Below, in pieces: positions 30,672 through 38,741 of a DNA stretch of 64,000 nt (position 1 is the stretch's first letter; each line of letters begins with the position of its first letter). The notes beneath the pieces were generated by a model, which worked only from the letters and a program-made list of their open reading frames with translations, did not search any database and was not told the DNA's origin. The stretch spans positions 186,001 through 250,000 of the forward strand of contig NZ_MUXN01000022.1 of assembly GCF_001995215.1 (NCBI RefSeq), given 5' to 3'. Source of the stretch: Amycolatopsis azurea DSM 43854. Its GTDB lineage: Bacteria > Actinomycetota > Actinomycetes > Mycobacteriales > Pseudonocardiaceae. Made by a program: the position numbers and the translations under genes.

Positions 30672-31894
30672 CCCTCCATTGTGCCTCGGCGCGCGAAGAC
30701 CGGGGTTTCCTCGCGAAGGGGACCAATGCCGCCCAGGAACGCGCCCACGGCCGTGAGCATCGGGAACCGGTCCGAGATCCGGAGGAGCAGGGGGATGGTC
30801 CGCTCGTTCAGCGTCCCGTCGAGGGCGGGCTCGATGAGCATCTTGTGCTCCCCCAGCTGCTGCATCTGGATCAGCGTGACGGCGAAGTTCCTCTTTCGCT
30901 GTACGCGAGCGAGGTCTCTCGCGGTCAGCGTGCCGCGCAACAGCGGGGCGGCGAGGAATCGTGCGGCCGCCACCGCGTCCTGGATCGCGACGTTGACGCC
31001 CATCCCGCCGGCGGGCGACATCGCGTGCGCGGCGTCGCCGATGCAGAGCACCCGCTCGGAGTACCAGTGCGGAAGTTTGGACATCCGGACCTTCAGCAGT
31101 TTGACGTCGTCCCAGTCGCGGATCTCGGCGAGTTCGCGCTCTCCCCAGCCGAACAGGCCGCCGATCCGTTCGCGGAACTTCTCGATGCCCTCGGCCCGCA
31201 GCGCCTCGTCCTGTCCCTTCCTGATCAGGTACGACGTCTGGTAGTAGTCGCCGCGGTCCATCGTCATCCCGGCGAGGCCGTTCGCGAAACAACCGAAAAC
31301 CTCGGCCGCTTCACCCGTCTCCTCGAATTTGGGCACGCGGACCCACCACACGTCCATCGGCACGTCGTACTCGTGGGGCACGAGTCCCGCTTCCGCGCGC
31401 ACCAGGGAATCCCGGCCGTCGCAGCCGACCACGAGCGTGGCGGCCAATTCCCGCTCGACGCCGTCGGAATCGCGGTAACGCACACCGCCGCCCTCGCGCA
31501 GACCGGTCACCTCCGCCCCCATCTTCAGGGTGAACGTGGGTTCGTCGGCGGCCGCTTGGGCGAGCAGGTTCAGGAAGTCCCACTGCGGAACCATCTCGAT
31601 GTACTTGTGCGGCCCGGGAACCCGGCTGAAATCGGCGGCGACGATCGACGCGTCGCCGAACACCATCCGCATCTTCTCCAGCCGTTTCGACGGGAGTTCC
31701 GCGAATCGTTCGCCGAGCCCGAGGTCGTCGAGCAACATCAACGTCGGCGGATGCACCGTGTCACCGCGGAAATCGCGGAAGAAGTCCTTGTGCTTTTCGA
31801 GAACGGTGACCTCGACCCCGGCTCGCGCCAACAGGAGCCCGAGCACCATCCCCGCCGGACCGCCCCCCACCACACAACACTGTGTACGTTCCAT
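30668..31894 (-). CDS. FAD-dependent aromatic-hydroxylase-like oxidoreductase
   Basis: 408 residues from the ATG reading MERTQCCVVGGG. Class A flavoprotein monooxygenase signatures: GGGPAGMVLGLLLARAG (FAD, residues 9-25), the second FAD motif VVGCDGRDSLVR, and GDAAHAMSPAGGMGVNVAIQDA. Relatives include p-hydroxybenzoate hydroxylase-type and TetX-like enzymes. It is the first gene of a three-gene unit with coxE and xdhC, coupled by GTGA. It could hydroxylate an aromatic or heteroaromatic made by the Mo hydroxylase; this is inferred from position only. Confidence 0.83.
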   Translation of the reverse strand: MERTQCCVVGGGPAGMVLGLLLARAGVEVTVLEKHKDFFRDFRGDTVHPPTLMLLDDLGLGERFAELPSKRLEKMRMVFGDASIVAADFSRVPGPHKYIEMVPQWDFLNLLAQAAADEPTFTLKMGAEVTGLREGGGVRYRDSDGVERELAATLVVGCDGRDSLVRAEAGLVPHEYDVPMDVWWVRVPKFEETGEAAEVFGCFANGLAGMTMDRGDYYQTSYLIRKGQDEALRAEGIEKFRERIGGLFGWGERELAEIRDWDDVKLLKVRMSKLPHWYSERVLCIGDAAHAMSPAGGMGVNVAIQDAVAAARFLAAPLLRGTLTARDLARVQRKRNFAVTLIQMQQLGEHKMLIEPALDGTLNERTIPLLLRISDRFPMLTAVGAFLGGIGPLREETPVFARRGTMEG

Positions 31895-31987
31895 ATTCGA
31901 GTTGTAGCGCGCCCGATGGGCCCTCGCCACGTAATCGGTGCGGAAGAGGACCTAGGTCCTGCCGGAAAACCTCGCTACGGTGACGCC

Positions 31988-33070
31988 ATGTTCTCGTCCC
32001 GTGCCGTGGTGGCCGTCCTGCTCGCCTGCGTCGTCGGCGCGGCGGCCGCCCCCGCCGCCTCGGCGGCCCCCGCCTCTTCGCCGGTCCCGGTCGTGTACGA
32101 CGGCGACTCCGATTTCGCCGACATCGCGACGCTCGCGTATCTCTGCCAGGCGCACAAACAGCGCCGCATCGACCTGCGTGCGGTCACCGTCACCAACAAC
32201 GGCGCCGGAATCCCGGGGCGCGCGCTGACCCACGTGCGGACGGCGCTCGGGAAATGCGGCCTCTCCGGCATCCCGGTCGCCGACGGCTCCGACACCGGCG
32301 TGAACCCGATGCCCGCCGATGGCCGCGCCTGGACCGAAAGCATCCTCAACGGCGCGCTCGGCGACGCGAGCGTACCGGATCGCCCGTCACCTGTCCGGGC
32401 CTCGACGCTGCTCGCGGCGACGGTGCTCGAGTCCGCCCGGCCGGTCGTCGTGATCGCGACCGGACCGCTCACGAACGTCGCGAAGGCGATGGACGTTCCC
32501 GGTGTGGCCCAACGGATTTCGCGGCTCGCGGTGATGGGCGGCGCGTTCGACGTCCCGGGCAACGTGTTCGGCCCCGACGCGGGGAAGTTCGACGGCACCC
32601 AAGAAGTCAACATGTGGCTCGACCCCGCTTCGGCGGACAAGGCCTTCGCCGGGCTCCGCCGCGTCGACATCGTGCCGCTGGACGCCACGAACGACGTCCC
32701 CATCACACCATCCTATGTGGAGCGTCTCGGCCGGGAAGGCCGGACGGTGGAAGCGAAACTGGTGCACGCGATCGTCACCCAGCCCGATCTCGCGCCGTAC
32801 GTCCAGGACGGGTCGGCGTACTGGTGGGACGCGCTCGCCTCGTCCGAGGTGCTCGACGCCGTGAGCCCGGTGAAGCTGCGGCGGGCGAAGGTCGACGTGC
32901 GGCAGGACGGCGCCGCGGCCGGACGTACTTTCGTGACCCCCAAGGGAACTTCGCAGTACGTCGGCTACGACGCGGACCCGGTCGCGTGGGAGAACGGGTT
33001 CCTGAAGATGCTGAACGGTCAGGGTTTCAGGCCGGCGATGAGGACCCCGACCATCTTGCGCGCGTTGTAG
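31988..33070 (+). CDS. Secreted inosine/uridine-preferring nucleoside hydrolase family protein
   Basis: 360 residues. A Sec signal peptide (hydrophobic core VVAVLLACVVGAAAAPA, cut after ASA near 27) precedes an IUNH fold. The metal-binding motif, canonically DTDPGxDDA, reads DGDSDFADI here: the first, third and eighth positions are Asp but the seventh is Ala. Later family segments are present (VVIATGPLTNVAKAM, MGGAFDVPGN, EVNMWLDPASADKAF). It may hydrolyse extracellular nucleosides or be a diverged sugar-binding relative. Its 3' end overlaps the convergent TetR gene by 52 bp. Confidence 0.82.
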   Translation: MFSSRAVVAVLLACVVGAAAAPAASAAPASSPVPVVYDGDSDFADIATLAYLCQAHKQRRIDLRAVTVTNNGAGIPGRALTHVRTALGKCGLSGIPVADGSDTGVNPMPADGRAWTESILNGALGDASVPDRPSPVRASTLLAATVLESARPVVVIATGPLTNVAKAMDVPGVAQRISRLAVMGGAFDVPGNVFGPDAGKFDGTQEVNMWLDPASADKAFAGLRRVDIVPLDATNDVPITPSYVERLGREGRTVEAKLVHAIVTQPDLAPYVQDGSAYWWDALASSEVLDAVSPVKLRRAKVDVRQDGAAAGRTFVTPKGTSQYVGYDADPVAWENGFLKMLNGQGFRPAMRTPTILRAL

Positions 33071-33585
33071 CGGGGATCGCTGTCGGCACCGATGCAGAGG
33101 TTCCCGACGCCGCGCATGACTTCGAGTGCCTCCAGGTCGGACCGGATCTCGCCGGCCTTCGCCGCGGCGTCGAGCAGCCGGGCGCACACCGGCAGGAGCG
33201 TGTCGAGGAAGTAGGTGTGCAGCGTCTCGAACCCGGCGTTGTCCGATTGCAGGACCGCGGCCAGGCCGTGCTTGGTGACCAGGAAATCGACGAAGAGGTC
33301 GATCCAGCGCCGTAGTGCCTCGTACGGGGAATCGCTCGACTCCAGCAGTTCCGGCCCGGCTTGGGCGCAGGCGTCGACCTGGTGCCGGTAGACGGCGATG
33401 ACGAGGTCCGCCCTGGTCGGGAAGTGCCGGTAGATCGTGCCCATCCCGACGCCCGCCTTGGCGGCGATGGCCCGGACCGGCGCCTCGACGCCCGAAGTGA
33501 TGAAGACGGCGGCGGCCGCGTCGAGCAGGGTCTTCTCGTTGCGCCGGGCGTCCGCGCGTTTGCTCTTGGTGCCCTCTTCACTCAT
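33019..33585 (-). CDS. TetR-family transcriptional regulator of the adjacent aldo-keto reductase
   Basis: 188 residues. The basic N terminus (KSKRADARRNEKTLLDAAAAVF) and helix-turn-helix VRAIAAKAGVGMGTIYRHFPTRADLV are typical TetR; the C-terminal domain is of the SCO1712-like type. It faces the aldo-keto reductase across a 114-bp gap that carries two CGGA-C-N3-G-TCCG dyads, so it very likely represses itself and that gene. The inducer is unknown. Confidence 0.88.
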   Translation of the reverse strand: MSEEGTKSKRADARRNEKTLLDAAAAVFITSGVEAPVRAIAAKAGVGMGTIYRHFPTRADLVIAVYRHQVDACAQAGPELLESSDSPYEALRRWIDLFVDFLVTKHGLAAVLQSDNAGFETLHTYFLDTLLPVCARLLDAAAKAGEIRSDLEALEVMRGVGNLCIGADSDPRYNARKMVGVLIAGLKP

Positions 33586-33630
33586 CACACCGCTCCTTGT
33601 AGCTGTGCCTCGCCGCCCGGGGTTGCCAAA

Positions 33631-33669
33631 CGGAACAGTGCTCCGTATCGTTAGCGGAGCAACGTTCCG
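33631..33669. promoter_or_regulatory. Double TetR-type operator
   Basis: CGGAACAGTGCTCCG (33631-33645) and CGGAGCAACGTTCCG (33655-33669) are each near-perfect dyads with a 3-nt centre and are also mirror images of each other (13 of 15). Centres are 24 bp apart. The arms follow the GGAAC-N3-GTTCC pattern common for TetR regulators. Confidence 0.7.
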
Positions 33670-33699
33670 CTTGCTCATCTTGCCATGGAGGACACCGTC

Positions 33700-34719
33700 A
33701 TGCAGTACCGCACCTTGGGCAGGACCGGTGTGCAGGTCAGCACCCTCGCGCTCGGCGCGATGAACTTCGGCGCGATCGGGCGCACCACCCAGGACGAGGC
33801 CACCGCGATCGTCGACGCCGCGCTGGCGGGCGGGATCAACGTCATCGACACCGCCGACGCGTACAGCGCCGGGGAATCGGAGAAGATGGTCGGCAAGGCC
33901 ATCGCGGGCCGCCGCGACGACATCGTGCTGGCCACGAAGGCCGTCCTGCCGATGAGCGACGCGCGCAACCATCAGGGCGCTTCCCGCCGATGGCTGGTGA
34001 CCGAACTGGACGACAGCCTGCGCCGCCTCGGCGTCGACCACGTCGATCTCTACCAGATCCACCGCTGGGACCCGAAGACCAGCGACGAGGAAACCCTCTC
34101 GGCGCTGACCGATCTCCAGCGCGCGGGCAAGATCCGGTACTTCGGTTCGTCGACCTTCCCCGCCTACCGGATCGTGCAGGCCCAGTGGGCCGCCCGCGAA
34201 CACCACCTGAGCCGGTACGTCACCGAACAGCCGGGCTACTCGATTTTGCAGCGCGGTATCGAAACGCATGTCCTGCCGGTGACCGAGGAATACGGGATGG
34301 GTGTGCTGGCGTGGAGCCCGCTGGCGTCCGGCTGGCTGTCCGGCGCGATCCGGGAAGGCCGTGAGATCACCACGAATCGCTCCGCGGTCCTGCCGCAGCG
34401 GTTCGACCTGACCCGGCCGGGCAACCGGGCCCGGCTCGAAGCCGTCGAGCGGCTGGCCAAGGTCGCCGACCAGGCGGGACTGAGCCTGATCCAGCTCGCG
34501 CTGGGTTTCGTCGTCGCGCATCCGGGCGTGACGAGCGCGATCATCGGCCCGCGCACGCTGGCGCATCTGGAGTCGCAGCTCGCCGCCGCGGACACGGTGC
34601 TTCCGGCGGACGTCCTGGACGCGATCGACGAGATCGTCGCCCCGGGCACCGACCTCGCCCCGGAGGAGAAATACGACACCCCGCCCGCGCTGCTCGACGC
34701 GTCGCTGCGACGCCGCTGA
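33700..34719 (+). CDS. Aldo/keto reductase
   Basis: 339 residues from the ATG reading MQYRTLGRTGVQV, eight nt after GGAGG. Catalytic tetrad elements are visible: Asp/Tyr in NVIDTADAYSAGESE, Lys in VLATKAV and His in DLYQIHRWDPKTS. The C-terminal cofactor site contains TSAIIGPRTLAHLE, of the AKR11/AKR12 type. It is a cytoplasmic NADPH-linked carbonyl reductase of unknown substrate, probably induced when the divergent TetR releases the double operator. Confidence 0.87.
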   Translation: MQYRTLGRTGVQVSTLALGAMNFGAIGRTTQDEATAIVDAALAGGINVIDTADAYSAGESEKMVGKAIAGRRDDIVLATKAVLPMSDARNHQGASRRWLVTELDDSLRRLGVDHVDLYQIHRWDPKTSDEETLSALTDLQRAGKIRYFGSSTFPAYRIVQAQWAAREHHLSRYVTEQPGYSILQRGIETHVLPVTEEYGMGVLAWSPLASGWLSGAIREGREITTNRSAVLPQRFDLTRPGNRARLEAVERLAKVADQAGLSLIQLALGFVVAHPGVTSAIIGPRTLAHLESQLAAADTVLPADVLDAIDEIVAPGTDLAPEEKYDTPPALLDASLRRR

Positions 34720-34722
34720 TCT

Positions 34723-35595
34723 TCAGGCGAGCAGTTTGTCCAATGTGGCGCGGACCCGGTCGAGGTCCTCGCTGTACTTGAGCACCGAACCGAGCGTCCG
34801 CGCGCCGGCCGCGGCGTCCAGTTCGGACATTCCCAGCGCGAGGAGCGCCTGAGCCCAGTCGAGGGATTCCGCCACCCCGGGCGGCTTCAACAGCTCCATC
34901 CCGCGGAGCCGGTGCACCGCCGCCGCGACCTGTGCCGCGAGTCCTTCGCCGAGGTCCGGGATCTTGCGGCGCAGGATCTCGATCTCGCGGCCGAGGTCCG
35001 GGTGTTCGAGCCAGTGGTAGAGGCAACGGCGCTTCAGCGCGTCGTGCACCTCCCGCGTCCGGTTGGAGGTGAGCACCACGAGCGGTGGGTGCTCGGCTCG
35101 CACCTCGCCGAACTCGGGGATGGTCACCGCGTTCTCGTCGAGGAGTTGCAGCAGGAGGGCTTCGAACTCGTCGTCGGCGCGGTCGATCTCGTCGACCAGC
35201 AGGACACAGGGCGCCGTCTGCAACGCCTTCAGCAGCGGCCGGGAAAGCAGGAAGCGTTCGGTGTACAGGGACTGTTCGGCGGCCTCGACGTCGAGGCCGC
35301 CGCCACCGGCCGCTTCGAGCGTCCGCAGATGCAGCAGCTGGCGGGGGAAGTCCCATTCGTACAATGCCTGCGCCGCGTCGATCCCTTCGTGACACTGGAG
35401 CCGGATGAGCGGCATGCCGAGCGCTTCGGCCAGTCCCAACGCGAGCGAGGTCTTGCCGGTGCCCGGTTCGCCCTCACAGAACAGCGGGCGGCCGAGCCGC
35501 AGCGCGAGGAATCCCGCCGTGGCGATGCCGTCGTCGGCGAGGTAGCCGACCGATACGAGGGCTTCGGCCAGTTTCTCCGGCGATTCGACGGTCAC
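34723..35595 (-). CDS. CoxD-like MoxR-family AAA+ ATPase
   Basis: 290 residues from a GTG (VTVESPEKLAEALVSVGYLAD). Walker A GEPGTGKTS (42-50), Walker B VLLVDEIDRADDEFEALLLQLL, sensor TSNRTREVHDALKRRCLYHW: all the MoxR features. CoxD remodels apo CO dehydrogenase-type enzymes while the Mo/Cu/S site is built, together with the VWA protein CoxE. It lies 31 bp behind mocA at the far end of the pca transcription direction, separated from coxE by convergent and divergent genes. Confidence 0.88.
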   Translation of the reverse strand: MTVESPEKLAEALVSVGYLADDGIATAGFLALRLGRPLFCEGEPGTGKTSLALGLAEALGMPLIRLQCHEGIDAAQALYEWDFPRQLLHLRTLEAAGGGGLDVEAAEQSLYTERFLLSRPLLKALQTAPCVLLVDEIDRADDEFEALLLQLLDENAVTIPEFGEVRAEHPPLVVLTSNRTREVHDALKRRCLYHWLEHPDLGREIEILRRKIPDLGEGLAAQVAAAVHRLRGMELLKPPGVAESLDWAQALLALGMSELDAAAGARTLGSVLKYSEDLDRVRATLDKLLA

Positions 35596-35626
35596 TTCCC
35601 GATCGTAAGCCTCGCGGAGCGAGAGA

Positions 35627-36196
35627 TCAGCCTGGAAGATCCTCGCGGCGGTCCACGTCGTGTCCGGTGCCGAGGTCGCCGCATTCGACGAGCCGCAGGT
35701 CCGGGCGGCCCTTGAGCCAGTCCCGCGCGCCCTTGTCCCCGGACGCGCCCGCCACGATCTCCGGCCACCAGCGGCGGCCGAGGACGACCGGATGACCGGG
35801 GACGCCGTCGTAGGCGGCACGCGCGACGGTGTTCTCGCCTGCCCCGGCCGCGACCCGGCGCACCACTTCGGCGCCGACCCCGGGCAGATCCACGAGATGC
35901 ACGACGGCGGCTTCGGCGCCGGTCGCTTCCAAGGCCTTCAGTCCCGCGCGCAGGGACGCGCCCATGCCGGACTCCCAGTCTTCAGCCACGACCGCGGACC
36001 CGGGTTCGGGCAGCAGCGCGCGGACTTCACCGGCCGAAGCACCCAACACCACCCGGACCGGCGTGCAACCGGCGTCGGCGAGCACCCGCAGCGCCCGGAC
36101 GACGAACGGCTCGCCGTCGAGGACGGCCAGCGCCTTCGGCCCGCCGAACCTGCGCCCCGCTCCGGCCGCGAGCAGCAGCCCGGCGACCTCAGCCAT
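35627..36196 (-). CDS. MocA/MobA-like molybdopterin nucleotidyltransferase
   Basis: 189 residues with the NTP-transferase signature LLLAAGAGRRFGGPKALAVLDG at the N terminus, EDWESGMGASLRAGL and HLVDLPGV (Mg-binding Asp). Proteins of this size and type transfer CMP or GMP to molybdopterin. Xanthine-oxidase-family enzymes such as CoxL use the cytidine dinucleotide form, so a MocA-like role is favoured. Its ATG lies inside the end of pcaR (8-bp overlap), so translation is coupled to the aromatic regulator, and coxD follows. Confidence 0.85.
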   Translation of the reverse strand: MAEVAGLLLAAGAGRRFGGPKALAVLDGEPFVVRALRVLADAGCTPVRVVLGASAGEVRALLPEPGSAVVAEDWESGMGASLRAGLKALEATGAEAAVVHLVDLPGVGAEVVRRVAAGAGENTVARAAYDGVPGHPVVLGRRWWPEIVAGASGDKGARDWLKGRPDLRLVECGDLGTGHDVDRREDLPG

Positions 36197-37010
36197 GCCC
36201 TGCCTTCGTGTGCCCGGCCTTGGTCGGTGGCGCCGAGGCCAGATCGGCTTCGATGGCGCGGGCCGTCTCGAGCAGCGACGGCAGTAGTTCGTGCTCGACC
36301 GACTCGGGCGTCGTCCGGCTGGCATGGGTGGAGAGGTTGACCGCGGCCACGACCTTGCCCCGCCGGTCCCGGATCGGCGCGGCGATCGAGCGGAGACCCT
36401 CTTCGAGTTCTTGGTCGACCATCGCGTAACCCTGCCGGTAGACCTTCTCCAGCTCGGCCTTCAGCTCCTTCTGCCTGGTCAGCGTGCGCGCGGTCAGCTT
36501 TTCGAGCTTGGCCGCGTCGAAGTAGCCGTGCAGGTCTTCGCCTTCGAGGTCGGCCAGCAGCACGTGTCCCATCGACGTCGCGTGGGCCGGGAAGCGGGTG
36601 CCGACGTTGATGCTGACGGTCATGATCCGCGAGACGGCCACGCGGGCGACGTAGACGATGTCCAGGCCCTCGAGCACGGATACCGAACTCGACTCGTGCA
36701 CCTCGGCGGACAGCCGTTCGAGGTGCGGCTGGGCGACCTCCGGCAGCGACAGGCTCGACAGGTACGAGTAGCCGAGTTCGAGGACTCGCGCGGTGAGCGA
36801 GAAGTACTTGCCGTCCGTGCGCACGTATCCCAGGTCGACGAGGGTGAGCAGGAACCGGCGGGCGGCCGCCCTGGTCAGCCCGGTGGACCGGGCGACGTCG
36901 CTCAGCGTGAGTTCCGACGCGTCCGCGTTGAACGCCTTGATCACGGCCAGCCCGCGCTCCAGCGACTGGACATGGTGCGCTCCGCGCTCGGTCACCTCGC
37001 CTTCGTCCAT
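36189..37010 (-). CDS. pcaR: IclR-family regulator of the pca operon (PcaR/PobR type)
   Basis: 273 residues. The N-terminal winged helix-turn-helix (SLERGLAVIKAFNADASELTLSDVARSTGLTRAAARRFL region) and a C-terminal IclR effector domain (TSMGHVLLADL, MVDQELEEGLRSIAAPIRD) match the beta-ketoadipate subgroup. It lies 9 bp after pcaC on the same strand, as pcaR does in other actinomycetes, and probably activates or represses the operon in response to protocatechuate or beta-ketoadipate. The C terminus ends in a duplicated TKAGH and overlaps the mocA start. Confidence 0.88.
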   Translation of the reverse strand: MDEGEVTERGAHHVQSLERGLAVIKAFNADASELTLSDVARSTGLTRAAARRFLLTLVDLGYVRTDGKYFSLTARVLELGYSYLSSLSLPEVAQPHLERLSAEVHESSSVSVLEGLDIVYVARVAVSRIMTVSINVGTRFPAHATSMGHVLLADLEGEDLHGYFDAAKLEKLTARTLTRQKELKAELEKVYRQGYAMVDQELEEGLRSIAAPIRDRRGKVVAAVNLSTHASRTTPESVEHELLPSLLETARAIEADLASAPPTKAGHTKAGHG

Positions 37011-37019
37011 AGGAGAACC

Positions 37020-37424
37020 CTAACCGTCACCCTCTTCCTTGGCGGCAGGCTCACCGAGTTCGGCCAGCACCCGCTGCGCGACGGCGAACGCCGCGTTGGC
37101 GGCCGGGGCGCCAGTGTAGACGGCGGTGTGCAGCAGGACTTCGGAGATCTCCTGCGCGGTGAGTCCATTGTGGACCGCTGCCCGGACGTGCATCGCGAGC
37201 TCGTCGTGGGCGTGCAGCGCGGTGAGCGCGGCCAGCGTGACGCAGCTGCGGGTCTTGCGGTCGAGCCCGTCGCGCGACCAGACCGAGCCCCAAGCACCCC
37301 GGGTGATGTAGTCCTGGAACGGGCGGCTGAACTCGGTGGTGCGGGCCACCGCCCGGTCCACGTGCGCGTCGCCGAGGACTTCGCGGCGCACCCGCATGCC
37401 GGTCTCGTAGGTGTCTTCGCTCAT
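37020..37424 (-). CDS. pcaC: 4-carboxymuconolactone decarboxylase (PcaC)
   Basis: 134 residues, the normal length of free-standing PcaC. The family stretch GMRVRREVLGDAHVDRA is followed by WSRDGLDRKTRSCVTLAALT and the catalytic-site HAHDELAMHVRAAVHNGLT. It decarboxylates gamma-carboxymuconolactone to the enol-lactone used by PcaD. In many actinomycetes PcaC and PcaD are fused as PcaL; here they are separate genes joined by an ATGA overlap (37421-37424). Confidence 0.93.
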   Translation of the reverse strand: MSEDTYETGMRVRREVLGDAHVDRAVARTTEFSRPFQDYITRGAWGSVWSRDGLDRKTRSCVTLAALTALHAHDELAMHVRAAVHNGLTAQEISEVLLHTAVYTGAPAANAAFAVAQRVLAELGEPAAKEEGDG

Positions 37425-38200
37425 CGGACCGCCTCCAGGTGTTCGAGGATCAGCGCGGTGAACCGCTCCGGCTGTTCGAAGCTTCCGAGGTGCGCGGCGC
37501 TTTCGACGACCTCGAGCCGCGCGTCCGGGATGCCGCCCGCGATCACCTCGGCGTGCTCGACCGGGGTGGCCGGATCCTCGGCCCCGGCGATCACCAGGGT
37601 CCTGGCCACGATCTTGGGCAGATCGCCGACGAGATCCATTTGTTCGATGGCCTGGCAGGACGACGCGTATCCCTCGGCGGGGACGCTCGCGATCATCTCG
37701 CGCAGGTACCCGGCCCGCTCGGGGTAGGCGGTGGCGTACCCGGCTGTCACCCAGCGGCCGACCCCGGCCTCGGCCACCGATCCGGTGCCGTTCTCGCGGA
37801 CCGTCTTCGCCCTGTCCGCCCACATGCTCGGCGGCCCGAGCTTCGCGGACGTGCAGCACAGCACGAGGCTCTCGATCCGGTCCGGCGCGTTCACGCCGAG
37901 CCACATCCCGGTCATGCCGCCGAGCGAGAGCCCGACGACGTGGGCGCGTTCGACGCCGTGCTCGTCGAGCAGCGCGAGCAGGTCGCCACCGAGATCGTCG
38001 AGCGAGTACGGCCCCGGAGGCACCGGGGACGCGCCGTGCCCGCGGGTGTCATACCGGATCACCCGGAAACCCTTTTCCACCAACGGTTTCATCTGCGGAT
38101 CCCACATGCGGTGATCGCTGCCGAGCGATCCGCTGAACACCACGACAGGGCCGTCCGTGGGCCCTTCCGCGACGCTGTGCACCGTTACTCGCTCAGACAT
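37421..38200 (-). CDS. pcaD: 3-oxoadipate enol-lactonase (PcaD)
   Basis: 259 residues, alpha/beta hydrolase. SGSLGSDHRMWDPQ, the nucleophile elbow GLSLGGMTG (Ser92), GAEDPATPVEHA with the acid and ESAAHLGSFEQPERF with the His are the usual PcaD signatures. It opens the enol-lactone to beta-ketoadipate. The ATG at 38200 overlaps the pcaG end by 8 bp; its own stop overlaps the pcaC start. In relatives pcaB normally stands between pcaG and this gene. Confidence 0.93.
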   Translation of the reverse strand: MSERVTVHSVAEGPTDGPVVVFSGSLGSDHRMWDPQMKPLVEKGFRVIRYDTRGHGASPVPPGPYSLDDLGGDLLALLDEHGVERAHVVGLSLGGMTGMWLGVNAPDRIESLVLCCTSAKLGPPSMWADRAKTVRENGTGSVAEAGVGRWVTAGYATAYPERAGYLREMIASVPAEGYASSCQAIEQMDLVGDLPKIVARTLVIAGAEDPATPVEHAEVIAGGIPDARLEVVESAAHLGSFEQPERFTALILEHLEAVR

Positions 38201-38741
38201 CGAAGAACACCGTCTCCCCCTCGCCCTGCAAGCGGACGTCGAACCGGTAGCCCTCATCCGTCTTGGTGGCGATCAGCGTGCCCCGGCGGGTCTCCGGGAC
38301 CGAGGCCAGCACCGGATCCTGGGAATTGTCGTTGTCCTCGAAGTAGATCCGGGTGACGACGCGGTGCAGCAGGCCGCGGGCGAGCACCGAGACGTCGATG
38401 TGCGGTGCCTGTGTGCTGCCCGCCGGACCGGGCAGCGAGCCGGGCATGATCGTCCGGATCTCGTAGTCGCCACCCGGATCGGTCGGGCAGCGGCCGAAGC
38501 CCCGGAACCCGCTCGCGACCGCTCCGCGCGGGTCGTCGGGGTGGTCGAACCGGCCGTCGGCGTCGGCCTGCCAGGTCTCGATCATCGCGTCCGGGACCGG
38601 GTCACCGGCGCCGTCGAGGACCCGGCCGCGGATCCGGATCGCGGCAGGCTCGTCCGCGGGGACGACGTCCGGCCCGTCCGGCCAGGGCAGGCCGATGGAC
38701 AGGTATGGGCCGACGGTCTGGGAAGGCGTCGTCTCCGGCAT
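38193..38741 (-). CDS. pcaG: Protocatechuate 3,4-dioxygenase alpha subunit (PcaG)
   Basis: 182 residues. The N-terminal SQTVGPYLSIGLPW arm and the intradiol beta-sandwich segments (IRGRVLDGAGDPVPDAMIE, APHIDVSVLARGLLHRVVTRIYF) identify the alpha subunit, which lacks the complete iron ligand set. It pairs with PcaH in the ring-cleaving heteromer that converts protocatechuate to 3-carboxy-cis,cis-muconate. Start and pcaH stop share one base (TGATG). Confidence 0.94.
   Translation of the reverse strand: MPETTPSQTVGPYLSIGLPWPDGPDVVPADEPAAIRIRGRVLDGAGDPVPDAMIETWQADADGRFDHPDDPRGAVASGFRGFGRCPTDPGGDYEIRTIMPGSLPGPAGSTQAPHIDVSVLARGLLHRVVTRIYFEDNDNSQDPVLASVPETRRGTLIATKTDEGYRFDVRLQGEGETVFFDV

Noticed and set aside
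37421..38741. Hidden or frameshifted pcaB between pcaG and pcaD
   Set aside because: pcaG and pcaD overlap by 8 bp, so there is no room; no fumarase-superfamily signature was seen elsewhere in the window.
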